Shown here one piece after another: positions 35,213 to 45,622 of a stretch of DNA of 64,000 bases (position 1 is its first letter; each line of letters starts with the position of its first letter). Below the pieces are notes generated by a model. The model saw only the letters and a list, made by a program, of their open reading frames with translations, did not search any database and was not told where the DNA came from. The translations under genes were made by a program, and so were the position numbers. The DNA is taken from assembly GCA_016124675.1 (NCBI GenBank), contig WGNG01000009.1:124001-188000 (forward strand), given 5' to 3'. Source of the DNA: Alphaproteobacteria bacterium (GTDB lineage Bacteria > Pseudomonadota > Alphaproteobacteria > Caulobacterales > Maricaulaceae).

Positions 35213-35950
35213 ATGAACCAGCTCAATAGCACCGCCTACGGCGCGCGCACGCTCGACACCTCGGTGGATGCGGGCCTGCGCAGCTTCATGCTTGGCGTGT
35301 ACAACAAGATGGGCCTCGGCCTCGTTCTCACCGGCGCCATCGCCTGGATCGCCTTCAGCACGCCCGCCTTCATGGAGATGATCCTGACGGTCGATGCGAC
35401 CGGGCGGGTCCAGCTCAGCGCCTTGGGGATCGCCCTTCAGTTCGCGCCGCTGGCGATCCTGCTTGTTTCCATGTTCGCGATGCGCAATCCCTCCCCGCTG
35501 AGCGCCAACATCCTCTACTGGGGCTTTGTCGCCACGCTCGGCCTGGGCGGCAGCATCTGGTTCCTGATCTACAATCTGGGCAGCATCGCGCAGGTCTTCT
35601 TCATCACCGCAGCGGCGTTCTTCGCCCTGTCGCTGTTCGGCTACACGACCAAGCGCAACCTCCAGCCCATCGGGGTCTTCCTGATCATGGGCGTGGTGGG
35701 CCTGATTGTCGCGAGCATCGTGAACATGTTCATGGGCGGCGCGATGTCGATGATCATCTCGGTGATCGGCGTGGGCCTGTTCGGCGCGCTTACCGCCTTC
35801 GACACCCAGCGCCTGAAGCTGCAGTATCACGAGGTGGGCGGCGATGAGCGGGCCAAGTCGGTGGCCACCACGTTCGGTGCGCTGTCGCTCTACATCAACT
35901 TCATCAACATGTTCCAGTTCCTGTTGATGCTGCTGGGCAATCGCGAGTAA
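35213..35950 (+). CDS. Bax inhibitor-1/YccA family membrane protein
   Basis: A 245-residue inner-membrane protein with about seven hydrophobic helices. The N-terminal LDTSVDAGLRSFMLGVYNKMGLGLVLTGAIAW and the later SLFGYTTKRNL and GALTAFDTQRLK, followed by an acidic-basic C-terminal part and FINMFQFLL, mark the UPF0005/BI-1 family. Relatives act as pH-sensitive calcium leak channels or as YccA-like FtsH modulators; which applies here is unknown. AGGAAGGAAA gives a strong ribosome site. A terminator follows. Confidence 0.93.
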   Translation: MNQLNSTAYGARTLDTSVDAGLRSFMLGVYNKMGLGLVLTGAIAWIAFSTPAFMEMILTVDATGRVQLSALGIALQFAPLAILLVSMFAMRNPSPLSANILYWGFVATLGLGGSIWFLIYNLGSIAQVFFITAAAFFALSLFGYTTKRNLQPIGVFLIMGVVGLIVASIVNMFMGGAMSMIISVIGVGLFGALTAFDTQRLKLQYHEVGGDERAKSVATTFGALSLYINFINMFQFLLMLLGNRE

Positions 35951-35978
35951 CCCCTCGCCGGACCGCCGGACCCGGGAA

Positions 35979-36010
35979 CCCCCGGAGCCCCTTGGCTCCG
36001 GGGGTTTTTC
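35979..36010 (+). terminator. Intrinsic terminator after the Bax-inhibitor-like gene
   Basis: An 11-bp perfect stem (35979-35989 with 35994-36004), a CCTT loop and a following T5 give a textbook Rho-independent terminator on the plus strand, immediately before the convergent hydrolase stop. Confidence 0.92.
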
Positions 36011-36808
36011 TTATTCAGACGGGGCTGACGCCGTGCGCAGGAAGCGGCGGAACACGAGGTGCGCCTCGGCGCTCTGATCTGCGTCATAGCGCATGCGCGG
36101 GTCCCAGGGCTGGTCCTGGGCGTCGAAGGCGTGGGTGGCCTCGCTCAAGAGCACCGCAGGCCGGATCAAGGCGCCAGCGGCGCGCTGGCGCGTGAACAGG
36201 CGCTCGCAGGCGCGGTGGTCGGCGATCAGGTCGCGCCCGGCCAACAGGGGATACACGGGAAAGGGCGCCCCCACCGGGTCGCGCCGGGCCCGGATCACCG
36301 GGCCGCAATAGGGATAGATCAGAAAGGCGCCCTGCACCCCGGCAAACGCGGCGTCGCCGCGCTCGCCCGCCTGCGCCGACGCCATGGCGTCCAGCACGGT
36401 CCAGCCGCCATGGCTCCATCCGGCAAGCGTCAGGCGCGACGCATCGATGCGCGGATCGGCGCGCAGCATGTCCAGCGCCGCAAAGACATCGTCTGCGCGC
36501 GCCTGCCCGCGCATGGACAGGCCCGTGCAGACCAGAAGGCGGGAGCCGGATGGACCTATGCCCCGGGCGCCATGGGAATCCACAACCAGCACGGCCCAGC
36601 CTTCCTCATTGGCCTCACGCGCATAGACATCCTGCACCTCGCGCACGCCGCCGCATCCAGACAGGAACACCACGGCCGGGACCTGCCAGTTCGCCCCCTC
36701 CGGCATATGAAGCGTGACATGACCGGCGAGATCGCCCTGCGCCTGTGAGGCGGACGACAGGGCCAGGAACGCGAGCCCGGCCAGCAGGACAGACGCCAGC
36801 ACCCGCAT
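36011..36808 (-). CDS. Exported dienelactone-hydrolase-like alpha/beta hydrolase
   Basis: A 265-residue protein with a Sec signal peptide (hydrophobic core ending ASQA, cut near residue 23) and an alpha/beta-hydrolase domain. The oxyanion-side FLSGCGG, the nucleophile elbow GWSHGG and the catalytic His in EATHAFD are visible. The dienelactone-hydrolase family is the best match. It is probably periplasmic. It starts 2 bp after the purH stop, so it is read from the same transcript. The substrate is unknown. Confidence 0.86.
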   Translation of the reverse strand: MRVLASVLLAGLAFLALSSASQAQGDLAGHVTLHMPEGANWQVPAVVFLSGCGGVREVQDVYAREANEEGWAVLVVDSHGARGIGPSGSRLLVCTGLSMRGQARADDVFAALDMLRADPRIDASRLTLAGWSHGGWTVLDAMASAQAGERGDAAFAGVQGAFLIYPYCGPVIRARRDPVGAPFPVYPLLAGRDLIADHRACERLFTRQRAAGALIRPAVLLSEATHAFDAQDQPWDPRMRYDADQSAEAHLVFRRFLRTASAPSE

Positions 36809-36810
36809 GG

Positions 36811-38406
36811 CTAGTGCCTGAAATGACGCATGCCGGTGAACACCATGGCGAGGCCGGCCTCGTCGGCGGCGGCGATCACCTCCTCATCACGCACCGATCC
36901 GCCGGGCTGGATGATGCAGCGCGCCCCGGCCTTGGCCGCTTCGCGCACCCCGTCGGCGAAGGGAAAGAACGCATCCGACGCGCAGGCCGAGCCTTGCGTG
37001 CCGGGTGTTTCCCAACCGTTTTCCTTCGCCGCGTCTTTCGCTTTGCGCACGGCCAGCCGCACCGCTTCAACCCGGCTGGTCTGGCCCATGCCGATCCCGG
37101 CCGAGCGGCCGTCGCGGGCGAACACGATGGCGTTGGACTTGACGTGCTTGACCAGGCGCCAGGCGAACAGGAGATCGGCCATCTCCTGCTCGTCCGGCGC
37201 GCGGGCGGTGACGACCTTCAGCTGGGATTCGGTGATCCGCCCGGTGTCGCGCGACTGCACGAGCAATCCGCCCGCCACCGATCTCAGCGTCCAGCCGGTC
37301 GCGGCCGGATCGGCCAGCGCGCCGGTGAGCAGAACGCGCACATTTTTCCTGGCCGAGAGGATGTCCAGCGCCGCATCTTCGGCGTCCGGCGCGATCACCA
37401 CTTCGGTGAAATTGCGGCTGATGGCGTCGGCGGTGGCGGCGTCGAGGGGGCGGTTGAAGGCGGCGATCCCGCCAAAGGCCGACAGGGGATCAGCGGCGAA
37501 GGCGCGCTCATAGGCGGCGGCCAGGGACTCGCCCTGGGCAGCGCCGCAGGGATTGGCGTGCTTGATGATCACGGCCGCCGCGCATGTGCCGGGGTCAAAC
37601 TCGCTGACCAGCTCAAACGCGGCGTCGGCGTCAGCGATATTGTTGAACGAAAGCTCCTTGCCCTGCACCTGACGGGCCGAGGCCACGCCGGCGCGCGCCT
37701 CGGGCGTGGCGTACAGGGTCGCGTCCTGATGCGGATTCTCGCCATAGCGCAGCTTCTGCAGGCGGGGTCCGCCGAGGGTGAACCAGCTGCGCGCGGGCTT
37801 CTCGGTCTCGGCTTCGAGACGCCCGGCGATGGCGCTGTCATAGGCGGCGGTGCGCGCGAACGCCTTGGCCGCCAGATGGCGGCGCACGGCGAGCGGCGTC
37901 GAACCTTCATGGCGCGCCATCGCCTCGAGCACCTTGTCGAGATCGCGCATGTCCACGCAAACGGCGACATGGCGATGGTTCTTGGCCGCCGCGCGGATCA
38001 TCGCCGGGCCGCCGACATCAATCTTTTCGATGCACGCGTCGATGCCCGCGCCCGAACGCGCCGTCTCCTCGAACGGGTAGAGATTGACCACCAGAAGATC
38101 GATGGCCGGAATGCCATGGGCCTCCATGGCGGCCAGATCCTCCTCACGCTCGCGCCGGGCCAGGAGCCCGCCATGAACGCGCGGATGCAGCGTCTTGACC
38201 CGCCCGTCCATCATTTCAGGATAGCCGGTGATGTCGGCGACATCGCGCGCCTCGAGCCCGGCTTCGCGCAGAGCTTGCAGCGTGCCGCCGGTGGAGACGA
38301 GCTCCACGCCGGCGTCCGCCAGCGTGCGGGCGCGCTCGGCCAGCCCGGTCTTGTCGGACACCGAGATCAGCGCGCGCCGGATCGCCACAAGGTCAGTATC
38401 GGCCAT
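36811..38406 (-). CDS. purH: Bifunctional AICAR formyltransferase/IMP cyclohydrolase
   Basis: The last two steps of IMP synthesis. The 531-residue protein has an N-terminal MGS-like cyclohydrolase domain ([60 protein letters not shown]) and a C-terminal transformylase ([40 protein letters not shown] and a final FTGMRHFRH). The start at 38406 has GGAG upstream; an ATG 11 codons earlier lacks a ribosome site. Lies between the heparinase-like gene and the hydrolase on one leftward unit. Confidence 0.96.
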   Translation of the reverse strand: MADTDLVAIRRALISVSDKTGLAERARTLADAGVELVSTGGTLQALREAGLEARDVADITGYPEMMDGRVKTLHPRVHGGLLARREREEDLAAMEAHGIPAIDLLVVNLYPFEETARSGAGIDACIEKIDVGGPAMIRAAAKNHRHVAVCVDMRDLDKVLEAMARHEGSTPLAVRRHLAAKAFARTAAYDSAIAGRLEAETEKPARSWFTLGGPRLQKLRYGENPHQDATLYATPEARAGVASARQVQGKELSFNNIADADAAFELVSEFDPGTCAAAVIIKHANPCGAAQGESLAAAYERAFAADPLSAFGGIAAFNRPLDAATADAISRNFTEVVIAPDAEDAALDILSARKNVRVLLTGALADPAATGWTLRSVAGGLLVQSRDTGRITESQLKVVTARAPDEQEMADLLFAWRLVKHVKSNAIVFARDGRSAGIGMGQTSRVEAVRLAVRKAKDAAKENGWETPGTQGSACASDAFFPFADGVREAAKAGARCIIQPGGSVRDEEVIAAADEAGLAMVFTGMRHFRH

Positions 38407-38472
38407 GAGGGTAAGCTCCTGCAGGAATTGAAAAGCCATGGCGCAGCGCGCCGGATTGCACCATCGTTGCGG

Positions 38473-40227
38473 TCAGCCGCTGGCGGCGCCGACGCGGCCC
38501 AGGCGCTGAAACGCCCAGCGCACGCGATTGGGCGGACGATCGCCGCCGCCGAATGGCTCCGCCTCGCCCGCCACAACCAGCTGGGTCGAACGGCGCGGCG
38601 GGGCGCCCGCGGCCAGATACACGGACCGGTCCAACCTTACAGGCCCGCCATCGGTTCGAAAACGCCATCCATCGCCGCTTGGCAGCACCAGAAGCGCGCT
38701 CAGGGAGTCGCGCGACAGCGAGGCGCGCACATCCGGATGCAGGTGGAAGCGGATGGAAAAGCTGAGGCGCGCTTCGGGATTGGCCGGCGGGCCGTCCTCC
38801 ACCGGGCGGAACAGCCCGTCCTCGCCGCGCAGATCCGCCCCGTCCATGGCCAGGAATATCCGCCGGCGCAGGCTCAGCCCGAACGCCTTGCGGTAGCCGT
38901 CATGGCTGGCTTCCAGCCAGACGCCGAGCTCTTCCTCATTGCGCCGCACCCGCACCGGGTCGGGGCCGTGGGCGATGCGCGCGCCGACGAGATTGCGCCG
39001 CCAGCCCGGCTCGATGAGGCGCGCCGACGACGTCTCCTCCAGCGTCAGGGCCGAATGGGCGGCGGTGGCGCGCACCGCCTCGCGCCAGCGCGCGCCGTGA
39101 TCGGGCGCCCAGCCACAGCTGACGATGATGCGCGCGCCGGACGCGGCGAATTCAAAGGCGAGCGCGCTGGCGTGGCTTTGGGCGCCATGAAGGCCGCGCG
39201 GCGGCTCGGCCGCATCCACGATGACCACGCTGGCCCCGGCTTCGGCCCGGTGATAGCCGGTATGGGGGGCGACATTGAACACCTTGCCCGTGGGCGCCTT
39301 GCCCCCGACGGCATAGGCGAGCGCGGCGTCCAGCGCGCGCGCATCGCCCTCTCCGCCGCCATGAAAGCCGGGCAGCGCGCCGCCGGGCAGGCGGATGAAG
39401 CGCACAAAGCCGGTGAGCCGGTCGATGGCCCGGCGCACTTCGGGCGGCAGGGGGACGCCCGCCGCTGCGGCCGCCGCATCAAGTTCGCACAGGGCGATGA
39501 GATAATCGGCGGCGGCCTGCGGACTGCGGCTGACATGGCCGCCATCGGGCAGGATCTGGGATTTGAGCTCGGATTCAAGCGCCGCGCCGGCCCGCGACTT
39601 CAGCGCGCCAGGCAGATCGAGGCACACTGCCGTCAGCGCCAGACTCAACGCCGCATCGAGCCGCGTGTGGTCGGGCGGCGCGACTGCGATCGCGCGCGCC
39701 AGGCGGCGCGCCTGACGCGCAAGCGAGGCCAGGCGCACCGGCGCGTCCTCACCCTGAATCAGGGCGGGCGCCGCCAGCGTCCAGGCGCGCAGGCGCGTGC
39801 TGAGCACGCCCGGCTCCCAGCTGAAGAAATTCCAGGCGCCGAACCGTGTGATCCAGTCATCGACCAGCGTGCCCGCCGCCGCGCGGGCGTCCGGCTCGTC
39901 GACGGCCAGGAGATCGGCGAGCCAGGCAAATCCGTGCAAGGCTTCGGCGAAGCGCCGCGAGGGCGCGGACAGGTCCCAGGGCGACTCGCCCACCGGCACG
40001 GTCAGGGTTTCGCCCGCCAGCACGAAGCGCCCCGCCAGCATGGCTGCACCGCGCGCCTTGTCGCCCCGGCGCAGCGGGCGCGGCGCGGCGGCCAGCGCCG
40101 CGGGCGCGCGTCCGCCGAGCGTCACCGCCCGGTAGGGCGCGAAGGCGTTGGCGAAATCGGACACATCACGGCGCAGCCGCCGCGCCATGGCGGCGGCAAG
40201 ATCGGCCGGTGTCACCTGGCGCCCCAT
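38473..40227 (-). CDS. Heparinase II/III family protein
   Basis: A 584-residue protein with an N-terminal alpha/alpha toroid (for example FNFFSWEP-like AWNFFSWEPGVLSTRLRAW) and a C-terminal beta-sandwich with NVAPHTGYHRAEAG and SHASALAFEFAASG. This layout is that of the heparinase II/III-like family seen beside purH in many alphaproteobacteria. No signal peptide is visible. The catalytic Tyr-His set of true lyases could correspond to residues in GYHRAEAG, but the activity is not certain. Runs between rpe (14 bp upstream) and purH. Confidence 0.83.
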   Translation of the reverse strand: MGRQVTPADLAAAMARRLRRDVSDFANAFAPYRAVTLGGRAPAALAAAPRPLRRGDKARGAAMLAGRFVLAGETLTVPVGESPWDLSAPSRRFAEALHGFAWLADLLAVDEPDARAAAGTLVDDWITRFGAWNFFSWEPGVLSTRLRAWTLAAPALIQGEDAPVRLASLARQARRLARAIAVAPPDHTRLDAALSLALTAVCLDLPGALKSRAGAALESELKSQILPDGGHVSRSPQAAADYLIALCELDAAAAAAGVPLPPEVRRAIDRLTGFVRFIRLPGGALPGFHGGGEGDARALDAALAYAVGGKAPTGKVFNVAPHTGYHRAEAGASVVIVDAAEPPRGLHGAQSHASALAFEFAASGARIIVSCGWAPDHGARWREAVRATAAHSALTLEETSSARLIEPGWRRNLVGARIAHGPDPVRVRRNEEELGVWLEASHDGYRKAFGLSLRRRIFLAMDGADLRGEDGLFRPVEDGPPANPEARLSFSIRFHLHPDVRASLSRDSLSALLVLPSGDGWRFRTDGGPVRLDRSVYLAAGAPPRRSTQLVVAGEAEPFGGGDRPPNRVRWAFQRLGRVGAASG

Positions 40228-40241
40228 TCCCCGCCCATCCG

Positions 40242-40904
40242 TTACTGGCCGCGCAGCGCGGCGATATTGGCGGCGTACTCGTCCGGTCCGCCCTTGAAGA
40301 CCGCAGAGCCTGCCACCAGCGCATGGGCGCCGGCATTCACGCAGGCCCGCGCCGTGGCCGGATTCACCCCGCCATCGACCTCGATCAGAGTGGACAGGCC
40401 GCGCGCATCGACGAGGGTGCGCAGCGCCTCGATCTTGCGAAGCTGACCGGTGATGAAGCTCTGTCCGCCAAAGCCGGGATTGACGCTCATCACCAGAACG
40501 AGATCGAGCTCGTCAAGCACATGGTCAAGCACGGTTTCCGGCGTCGAGGGGTTCAGCGCCGCGCCCGCCTTCTTGCCCAGCGCCCGGATCGACTGGACGG
40601 TGCGGTGGAAGTGCGGTCCGGCTTCGGGATGCGCGGTGATCATGTCGGCGCCCGCCTCGGCATAGGCGGCGAGGAAGGCGTCGACCGGGCTGATCATCAG
40701 GTGAACGTCGAACGGCTTGGATGACCAGGACCGGATCGCGGCGATCACGCCGGGACCGATGGTGAGGTTGGGCACGAAGTGCCCGTCCATCACGTCGACA
40801 TGGATCCAGTCGGCGCCGGCCGCGTCGACCGCGCGCACCTCCTCGCCCAGCCGAGCGAAGTCGGCGGAGAGAATCGATGGCGATATGAGGGGGGCGCTGG
40901 CCAT
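40242..40904 (-). CDS. rpe: Ribulose-phosphate 3-epimerase
   Basis: Pentose-phosphate enzyme of 220 residues with a TIM-barrel fold: [51 protein letters not shown], and [11 protein letters not shown], which include the metal-binding His and Asp residues. The ATG at 40904 gives the normal length; the upstream open frame is in the rsmB 3' end. It is followed 14 bp later by the heparinase-like gene. Confidence 0.97.
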   Translation of the reverse strand: MASAPLISPSILSADFARLGEEVRAVDAAGADWIHVDVMDGHFVPNLTIGPGVIAAIRSWSSKPFDVHLMISPVDAFLAAYAEAGADMITAHPEAGPHFHRTVQSIRALGKKAGAALNPSTPETVLDHVLDELDLVLVMSVNPGFGGQSFITGQLRKIEALRTLVDARGLSTLIEVDGGVNPATARACVNAGAHALVAGSAVFKGGPDEYAANIAALRGQ

Positions 40905-40950
40905 GCCGACTGCGATACCAGCGCACGCATAGCGGAGCAAGCGGGCCGGT

Positions 40951-42309
40951 TCAGGCCGTGCGCACGATCCTGGCGATGAAGAAGCCGTCGAGCCCGCCCG
41001 CGTCCGCCCACATGTCCGGCCGCGTGCGCACCCAGCCTTCGGGCGCGATGGCGTCGGCGAGGCCGGGAAATTCTTCCGGGCCCACCGGATCGAGCGCCGC
41101 GCCGGGCGTGCGGAACAGGAAAGCGGGGATATGGTCCTCGCCCTCCTCGCGCTCCAGCGAGCAGGTGCAGAACACAAGGCGCCCGCCGGGTTTCAGCATG
41201 GCGAAGGCGGCGTCCAGGAGGCGCGCCTGGATGCGCGCAAGCGAGCGCACATCCTCCTCGCGCTTGGACCAGGCCGCGTCCGGGCGCCGGCGCAGCGTGC
41301 CGGTGGCGGTGCAGGGCGCGTCCAGCAGCACCGCGTCGAGCGGCGCGTCCGGGCGCCAGTCGGCCGCGTCCGCTGCAACGAGGCGCGCCGACAGGCGGGC
41401 GCGCGCAAGATTGGCTTCGACGCGCTTGAGGCGGCGCGCATTCAGTTCAACGGCGGTGACGTCCGCGCCGGTCGCCGCCAGCTGCAGCGTCTTGCCGCCA
41501 GGGGCGGCGCACAGATCGGCGACCGTCTCGCCGCGGCGCACGTTCAGCAGCCGCGCAGGCAAGGCCGCCGCGGCGTCCTGAACCCACCAGTCGCCGCCCG
41601 GATAGCCGGCGATGTCTTCCACCAGGCCGATCGCCTCGCGCCGGATCGTGCCGGTGGGAAGAACCTTGCCGCCAATCTCGGCGGCGATGCGGGCGGGGTC
41701 GGCTTCGTGGCGGGCAGTGAGGTCCAGAGGCGGCGGACCGGAGCGGGCGGCGGCCATGGCGCGCGCGGCATTCGGGCCCCACGCCTCTGACCAGCGCGCG
41801 GCCAGCCAGTCAGGCAGGTCGCCCAGCGGATCGGCGCGGTTGAAGACGGCGGCGCCCTTTTCCGCCACCCGGCGCAGGACGGCGTTGGACAGTTTGCGGA
41901 AGCCCGCGCTTTCCGGGCTTGCGCCCATCAGCTCCACCCACGCATCCACAGCGGCGTGGGGCGGAGTGGACAGGATCAGAAGCTCGGCTGCGCCACAGCG
42001 CAGCGCCAGGCGCGCGCGCAGGGCGGTGTCGGGCAAGGGCCGGTCAAGCATGGCGCCGACCGCCGCGTCGAGCGCGCCGGGCTGGCGGATCACCGCGGCG
42101 GCGAGCGCGCGGGCGAAGGCCCGGTCGCGCACGTCCATCGCCGCCCATTCGGGACGGCCCGCCAGACCGGCGTCCAGCGGGGTGCCCGCATCGAACACGC
42201 CGCGCAAGGCGGCCAGCGCCGCAGCGCGCGCATGCAGGTGCGCCGGCAGCGCGCCGGAGCGCACAGGATGAACGGGACGGGCTGGCCGGCGGGAGGGGGC
42301 GTGGGTCAT
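40951..42309 (-). CDS. rsmB: 16S rRNA (cytosine-5)-methyltransferase, RsmB family
   Basis: Methylates C5 of a cytosine of 16S rRNA. The 452-residue protein has an N-terminal NusB-like helical domain (residues about 25-160, [13 protein letters not shown] and RDRAFARAL) and a C-terminal SAM domain with [31 protein letters not shown] carrying one catalytic Cys, and [13 protein letters not shown] with the other. The ATG at 42309 is preferred. An Arg/Pro-rich N-terminus of about 20 residues precedes the domain. It is read leftwards after dnaA with a 64-bp gap. Confidence 0.93.
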   Translation of the reverse strand: MTHAPSRRPARPVHPVRSGALPAHLHARAAALAALRGVFDAGTPLDAGLAGRPEWAAMDVRDRAFARALAAAVIRQPGALDAAVGAMLDRPLPDTALRARLALRCGAAELLILSTPPHAAVDAWVELMGASPESAGFRKLSNAVLRRVAEKGAAVFNRADPLGDLPDWLAARWSEAWGPNAARAMAAARSGPPPLDLTARHEADPARIAAEIGGKVLPTGTIRREAIGLVEDIAGYPGGDWWVQDAAAALPARLLNVRRGETVADLCAAPGGKTLQLAATGADVTAVELNARRLKRVEANLARARLSARLVAADAADWRPDAPLDAVLLDAPCTATGTLRRRPDAAWSKREEDVRSLARIQARLLDAAFAMLKPGGRLVFCTCSLEREEGEDHIPAFLFRTPGAALDPVGPEEFPGLADAIAPEGWVRTRPDMWADAGGLDGFFIARIVRTA

Positions 42310-42373
42310 GGAGCGCCCCGTACCACACAAGGCGCCCGCCCGGCGAGCGCGCAAGCCAGCAAGGATGAGTGCG

Positions 42374-43909
42374 TCAGCCGCGCAGACGCCGCCGGATCGC
42401 CTCCACATCATCGGCCAGCGCCGCGTCAGACGGCAGGGCGGCCGAAATCTTGCTCACCGCATGGATCACCGTGGAGTGATCGCGCCCGCCGAACCGCCGC
42501 CCGATATCGGGGAAGGAGCGCGTGGTCATGGTCTTGGCCAGATACATGGCGACATGGCGCGGGCGCACGAGGGTCTTGGTGCGGCTCTTGGACACCAGAT
42601 CGTCCGTCGTGATTGAGAAATACGCCGCCACCGCCTTCTGGATGTCGTCCACCGAGATGCGCCGCTCCGCCTTCACTGGCAGTTCGCCGAGCGCTTCCTC
42701 CACAGTCTCCATCGTCACGGCCCGGTTCATGTAGGCCGTGCGCACGATGATGTTGTTGAGCACGCCTTCGAGCTCGCGCGCCGAGCTGGTGACGCGCGCC
42801 GCAAGGAAGTCGCGCACGGTTTCGGGCACTTCGAGGTCCGGGCAGTGGCGGCGCGCCTGGGCGATCTTGCAGTCGAGAATCTTGCGGCGCAGATCGAGAT
42901 CCGGCCCTGCCATCAGGCAGGCGAACCCGCCCGCCAGAATGTCGCGCAGGCGCGGATCGGTGACGCCCAGCTGCGCAGGCGGGCAGTGGGAGGCGAGCAC
43001 CACCTGCTTGTCGGCGGCCATCAGCGCGGTGACGGTCTGCAGAAACTCCAGCTCGGTCGCGGTCTTGCCGGCGATGAAGTGGATGTCGTCGATCAGCAGC
43101 ACGTCACAGTCGCGCACCAGATCCTTGAAGGGTTGCACATCGCGGGCGCGCAGGGCGGACTGGAAGCCGTTGAGGAATTCTTCTGCGGTCAGGTAGAGCG
43201 CCTTGCGCCCGGACTCGCCCAGGCCCACCGCATGCGCGATGGCGGCCAGGAGATGGGTTTTGCCCACGCCGTAATCGCCGTGGAAATAGACCGGGTTGAA
43301 GGGGGGCGCGCCGGCATTGGCGACGGCCCGCGCGGCCGTGGCGGCCATCATGTTGGCCGAGCCGACCATGAAGGTGTCAAAGGTGAAGCGCGGCTCGCGC
43401 GACTCGGTCTGGGAGAGGCCGGAGCTTGCACCGGAGGCGGTCCCAAGGGGTGCGCGCGCCGCGCCCGAGCGCAGGGCGGATGCGCTGACCGGGCCCTTGC
43501 CGTTGGTGAACGCCGGCTCGGCGCCCTGGCGGGCGAGCGCGGCTTCGGTGGTGATGATGATGTCGCGCGGCGCCGCCTCGACCGACGCCCAGATGGCGCG
43601 CAGCCGGGCGCCGAGATTGTCCTCCGCCCAGGAGCGGCCGAAGGCGTTGGGGCAGATCACGCACACCCGGCCCGCAGCATCTTCCTCGACGCGCAAGCGG
43701 GCGATCTCTGCGGCGTAAACGATGTCTCCGTATTCCACACGCAAACGGGCCCGCACAGCACGCCACACATCAGGCACCGAGTCCGCTCCGTTCATCTCCA
43801 TCCCCGCCGCACGGACCGCCGAATGTGCTGTTTGTGAAAAACCCATAACCCCGGCCCCTGTTGACTCGCCACGGTTAAGGCCGTGGTCAAACATTTGATT
43901 TTTAGACAC
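42374..43909 (-). CDS. dnaA: Chromosomal replication initiator DnaA
   Basis: Binds and melts the replication origin. Of 511 residues, domain I is at about 45-115 (VWRAVRARLRVEYG), a Gly/Ala/Ser-rich linker follows, then the AAA+ domain with Walker A FHGDYGVGKTHLLAAIAH, Walker B LLIDDIHFIAGK and SARELEGVLNN. Domain IV ends with the DNA-binding signature RRFGGRDHSTVIHA. The P-loop GDYGVGKTH resembles the Caulobacter version. The start is GTG 43909 with GGGAG 4 nt upstream, preferred over ATG 43894 which lacks a ribosome site. It is a single gene with a roughly 330-bp upstream region. Confidence 0.95.
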   Translation of the reverse strand: MSKNQMFDHGLNRGESTGAGVMGFSQTAHSAVRAAGMEMNGADSVPDVWRAVRARLRVEYGDIVYAAEIARLRVEEDAAGRVCVICPNAFGRSWAEDNLGARLRAIWASVEAAPRDIIITTEAALARQGAEPAFTNGKGPVSASALRSGAARAPLGTASGASSGLSQTESREPRFTFDTFMVGSANMMAATAARAVANAGAPPFNPVYFHGDYGVGKTHLLAAIAHAVGLGESGRKALYLTAEEFLNGFQSALRARDVQPFKDLVRDCDVLLIDDIHFIAGKTATELEFLQTVTALMAADKQVVLASHCPPAQLGVTDPRLRDILAGGFACLMAGPDLDLRRKILDCKIAQARRHCPDLEVPETVRDFLAARVTSSARELEGVLNNIIVRTAYMNRAVTMETVEEALGELPVKAERRISVDDIQKAVAAYFSITTDDLVSKSRTKTLVRPRHVAMYLAKTMTTRSFPDIGRRFGGRDHSTVIHAVSKISAALPSDAALADDVEAIRRRLRG

Positions 43910-44241
43910 AAATCTCCCTCACGGATATTTCCCCTATTCAGGGTCCGTCATTCCAGGATGGTCCGTATGGAGAGGACTGTCGTCGAGGTCCACAGAGTAC
44001 TCGGCGCGCCGAACGAATCAACCGCATTAACCCTATTCCGGCGCCGATTTGTGCCCTTGACAGAGCGATTCACTAACCAGCTTGGAGGCTTGGGCGCTGA
44101 AATTTTTTTTTGGTCATTTCGCATCTTGCAAGCGGCCGGAAAATCTGTATCGGCTGGCCTTGCCGGGACGTGTCAGCGATTGATCGTGTTCACCTTGCCA
44201 GCAAGGCGTTCCCGCGCCCTTTCCAGGCTATGAAAATGCAC
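43910..44241 (-). promoter_or_regulatory. dnaA upstream region with two GANTC sites
   Basis: The gap between dnaA and the rpsT terminator carries no convincing gene. It has an AT-rich stretch (a run of nine T at about 44102) and two GANTC sites, GAATC at 44015-44019 and GATTC at 44067-44071. These are the recognition sequence of the cell-cycle methylase CcrM in Caulobacter relatives. No cluster of DnaA boxes (TTATNCACA) was seen, so this is read as the dnaA promoter and leader rather than the origin. Confidence 0.5.
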
Positions 44242-44271
44242 AAAAAACGCCTGCAGCACGCGCTGCAGGCG
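44242..44271 (-). terminator. Intrinsic terminator of rpsT
   Basis: A 10-bp perfect stem (44248-44257 with 44262-44271), a 4-nt loop and six T residues on the minus strand (A run at 44242-44247) end the rpsT transcript 32 bp after its stop codon. Confidence 0.93.
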
Positions 44272-44303
44272 ATGATGTTTTTTGTCCGTTCCGGGAAGGA
44301 ATT

Positions 44304-44573
44304 CTACTTCGCGGCCATCGCCTTGACGCGGGCCGTCATGCGCGAAACCTTGCGCGAGCCGGTATTCTTGTGAATGACGCCCTTGGAGACGGCTTTCATA
44401 ACCTCGGATTCAGCCGTGTGAAGGGCCGTTTTCGCCGCCGCCTCGTCGCCGTCGGCCACGGCCAGCTCCAGCTTCTTCACGAATGTGCGCATGCGCGAGC
44501 GACGGGCCTTGTTGAGCGCCGTGCGGCGCTCGATCTTGCGGGCCATCTTCTTCGCGGAGGCTGTATTCGCCAT
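44304..44573 (-). CDS. rpsT: 30S ribosomal protein S20
   Basis: A small basic helical ribosomal protein of 89 residues binding 16S r[34 protein letters not shown] and [19 protein letters not shown] are textbook S20. The start is the ATG at 44573; an ATG four codons upstream is unlikely. It sits next to dnaA, as in many alphaproteobacteria, with its own terminator. Confidence 0.97.
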   Translation of the reverse strand: MANTASAKKMARKIERRTALNKARRSRMRTFVKKLELAVADGDEAAAKTALHTAESEVMKAVSKGVIHKNTGSRKVSRMTARVKAMAAK

Positions 44574-44706
44574 GGATCGTTCCAAACCTTGTCATGAGCA
44601 CGCCGGACGCTTCAGGGCGTGTACCAATTCCGTGAGGCGCGGCGTATAGCCCCGGCGCGCGCGGGCGTCAATCCTTGACCCCGGCGAGAGTCAGCTTTCA
44701 GGAGCC

Positions 44707-45483
44707 CTAGCGGTGCTTGAAGTGCGCCGCCCGCTTGTCGGCGAAGGCGGCCATCCCCTCGCGCCGGTCTTCGGTGGCGAACTGGGACTGGAACACCCGG
44801 CGTTCAAAGCGTACGCCTTCACTCAGGCCCATCTCGAAGGCCATGTTGATGGCCTCCTTGGTCATCATGGCGATAGGCAGGGACTTGGAGGCTATGGTCT
44901 GGGCCGCCTCCATGGCGACATCCAGAAGATCGTCAGCAGGCACCACGCGCGCCACGAGGCCCGCGCGCTCGGCTTCCTCGGCGCCCATCATGCGCCCGGT
45001 CAGGCACAGATCCATGGCCTTGGCCTTGCCCACCGCGCGCGGCAGGCGCTGCGTGCCCCCCGCGCCGGGCATGACGCCGAGATTGATTTCGGGTTGGCCG
45101 AAGCGGGCGGTGTTGGCGGCGATGATGAAGTCGCACATCATGGCGATCTCGCACCCCCCGCCCAGCGCATAGCCGGACACCGCCGCGATGATCGGCTTGC
45201 GAAAGCGCGCCACCGACTCCCAGCTCTTCTCGAACGGGTCATGCCGGTAGAGGGAGACGAAGTCCTTTTCCTGCAGCTCCTTGATGTCGGCGCCGGCGGC
45301 GAACGCCTTGGCCGATCCGGTCAGGACCACGCAGCCGATTGCGTCATCGGCCTCGAAATCGGCCAGCGCCTCGGTCAGCTCGGCTGTGAGCGCATCGCAC
45401 AGCGCGTTGAGCGCGCCGGGCCTGTCCAGCGTGATCACGCCCACGCGGCCTTCGGTCTTGGTCTGGATGGTGGAATAGGCCAT
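44707..45483 (-). CDS. Enoyl-CoA hydratase
   Basis: A crotonase-fold enzyme of 258 residues that hydrates trans-2-enoyl-CoA in beta-oxidation. The oxyanion-hole motif [11 protein letters not shown], the second one [13 protein letters not shown] with a catalytic Glu nearby, and [22 protein letters not shown] are all classical for short-chain enoyl-CoA hydratase (EchA/PaaF). The start at 45483 (MAYSTIQT) is taken by homology; the open frame continues upstream. Located between rpsT and a TraB/GumN gene, as in Caulobacter relatives. Confidence 0.93.
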   Translation of the reverse strand: MAYSTIQTKTEGRVGVITLDRPGALNALCDALTAELTEALADFEADDAIGCVVLTGSAKAFAAGADIKELQEKDFVSLYRHDPFEKSWESVARFRKPIIAAVSGYALGGGCEIAMMCDFIIAANTARFGQPEINLGVMPGAGGTQRLPRAVGKAKAMDLCLTGRMMGAEEAERAGLVARVVPADDLLDVAMEAAQTIASKSLPIAMMTKEAINMAFEMGLSEGVRFERRVFQSQFATEDRREGMAAFADKRAAHFKHR

Positions 45484-45622
45484 GGGGCCTCCGCAAGATG
45501 GTTGGGGTGCGCCAGAGGGCTTCAGGGCGGCGCGGACGTCAGGCGATCGGCGCGCTACATACACGAGGCCCGCGCCGGGGTCGACACCCCGGCGCGGGCC
45601 CGATCATGCGCGTCGGCTCAGT

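Noticed and set aside
36745-40446. A 1233-codon open frame on the plus strand
   Set aside because: It is the mirror of purH and the heparinase-like gene; no motif or ribosome site supports it.
42374-43909. Apparent loss of the DnaA arginine finger (LRDILAGG where E. coli has KSRFGWG)
   Set aside because: From memory, Caulobacter DnaA also departs from the E. coli motif here (LRSHLSAG) but keeps the Arg two positions earlier, as this protein does. It looks like lineage variation, not a defect.
43910-44303. Origin of replication next to dnaA
   Set aside because: No cluster of TTATNCACA-type boxes or AT-rich repeats was seen, and in Caulobacter relatives the origin lies elsewhere (near hemE).
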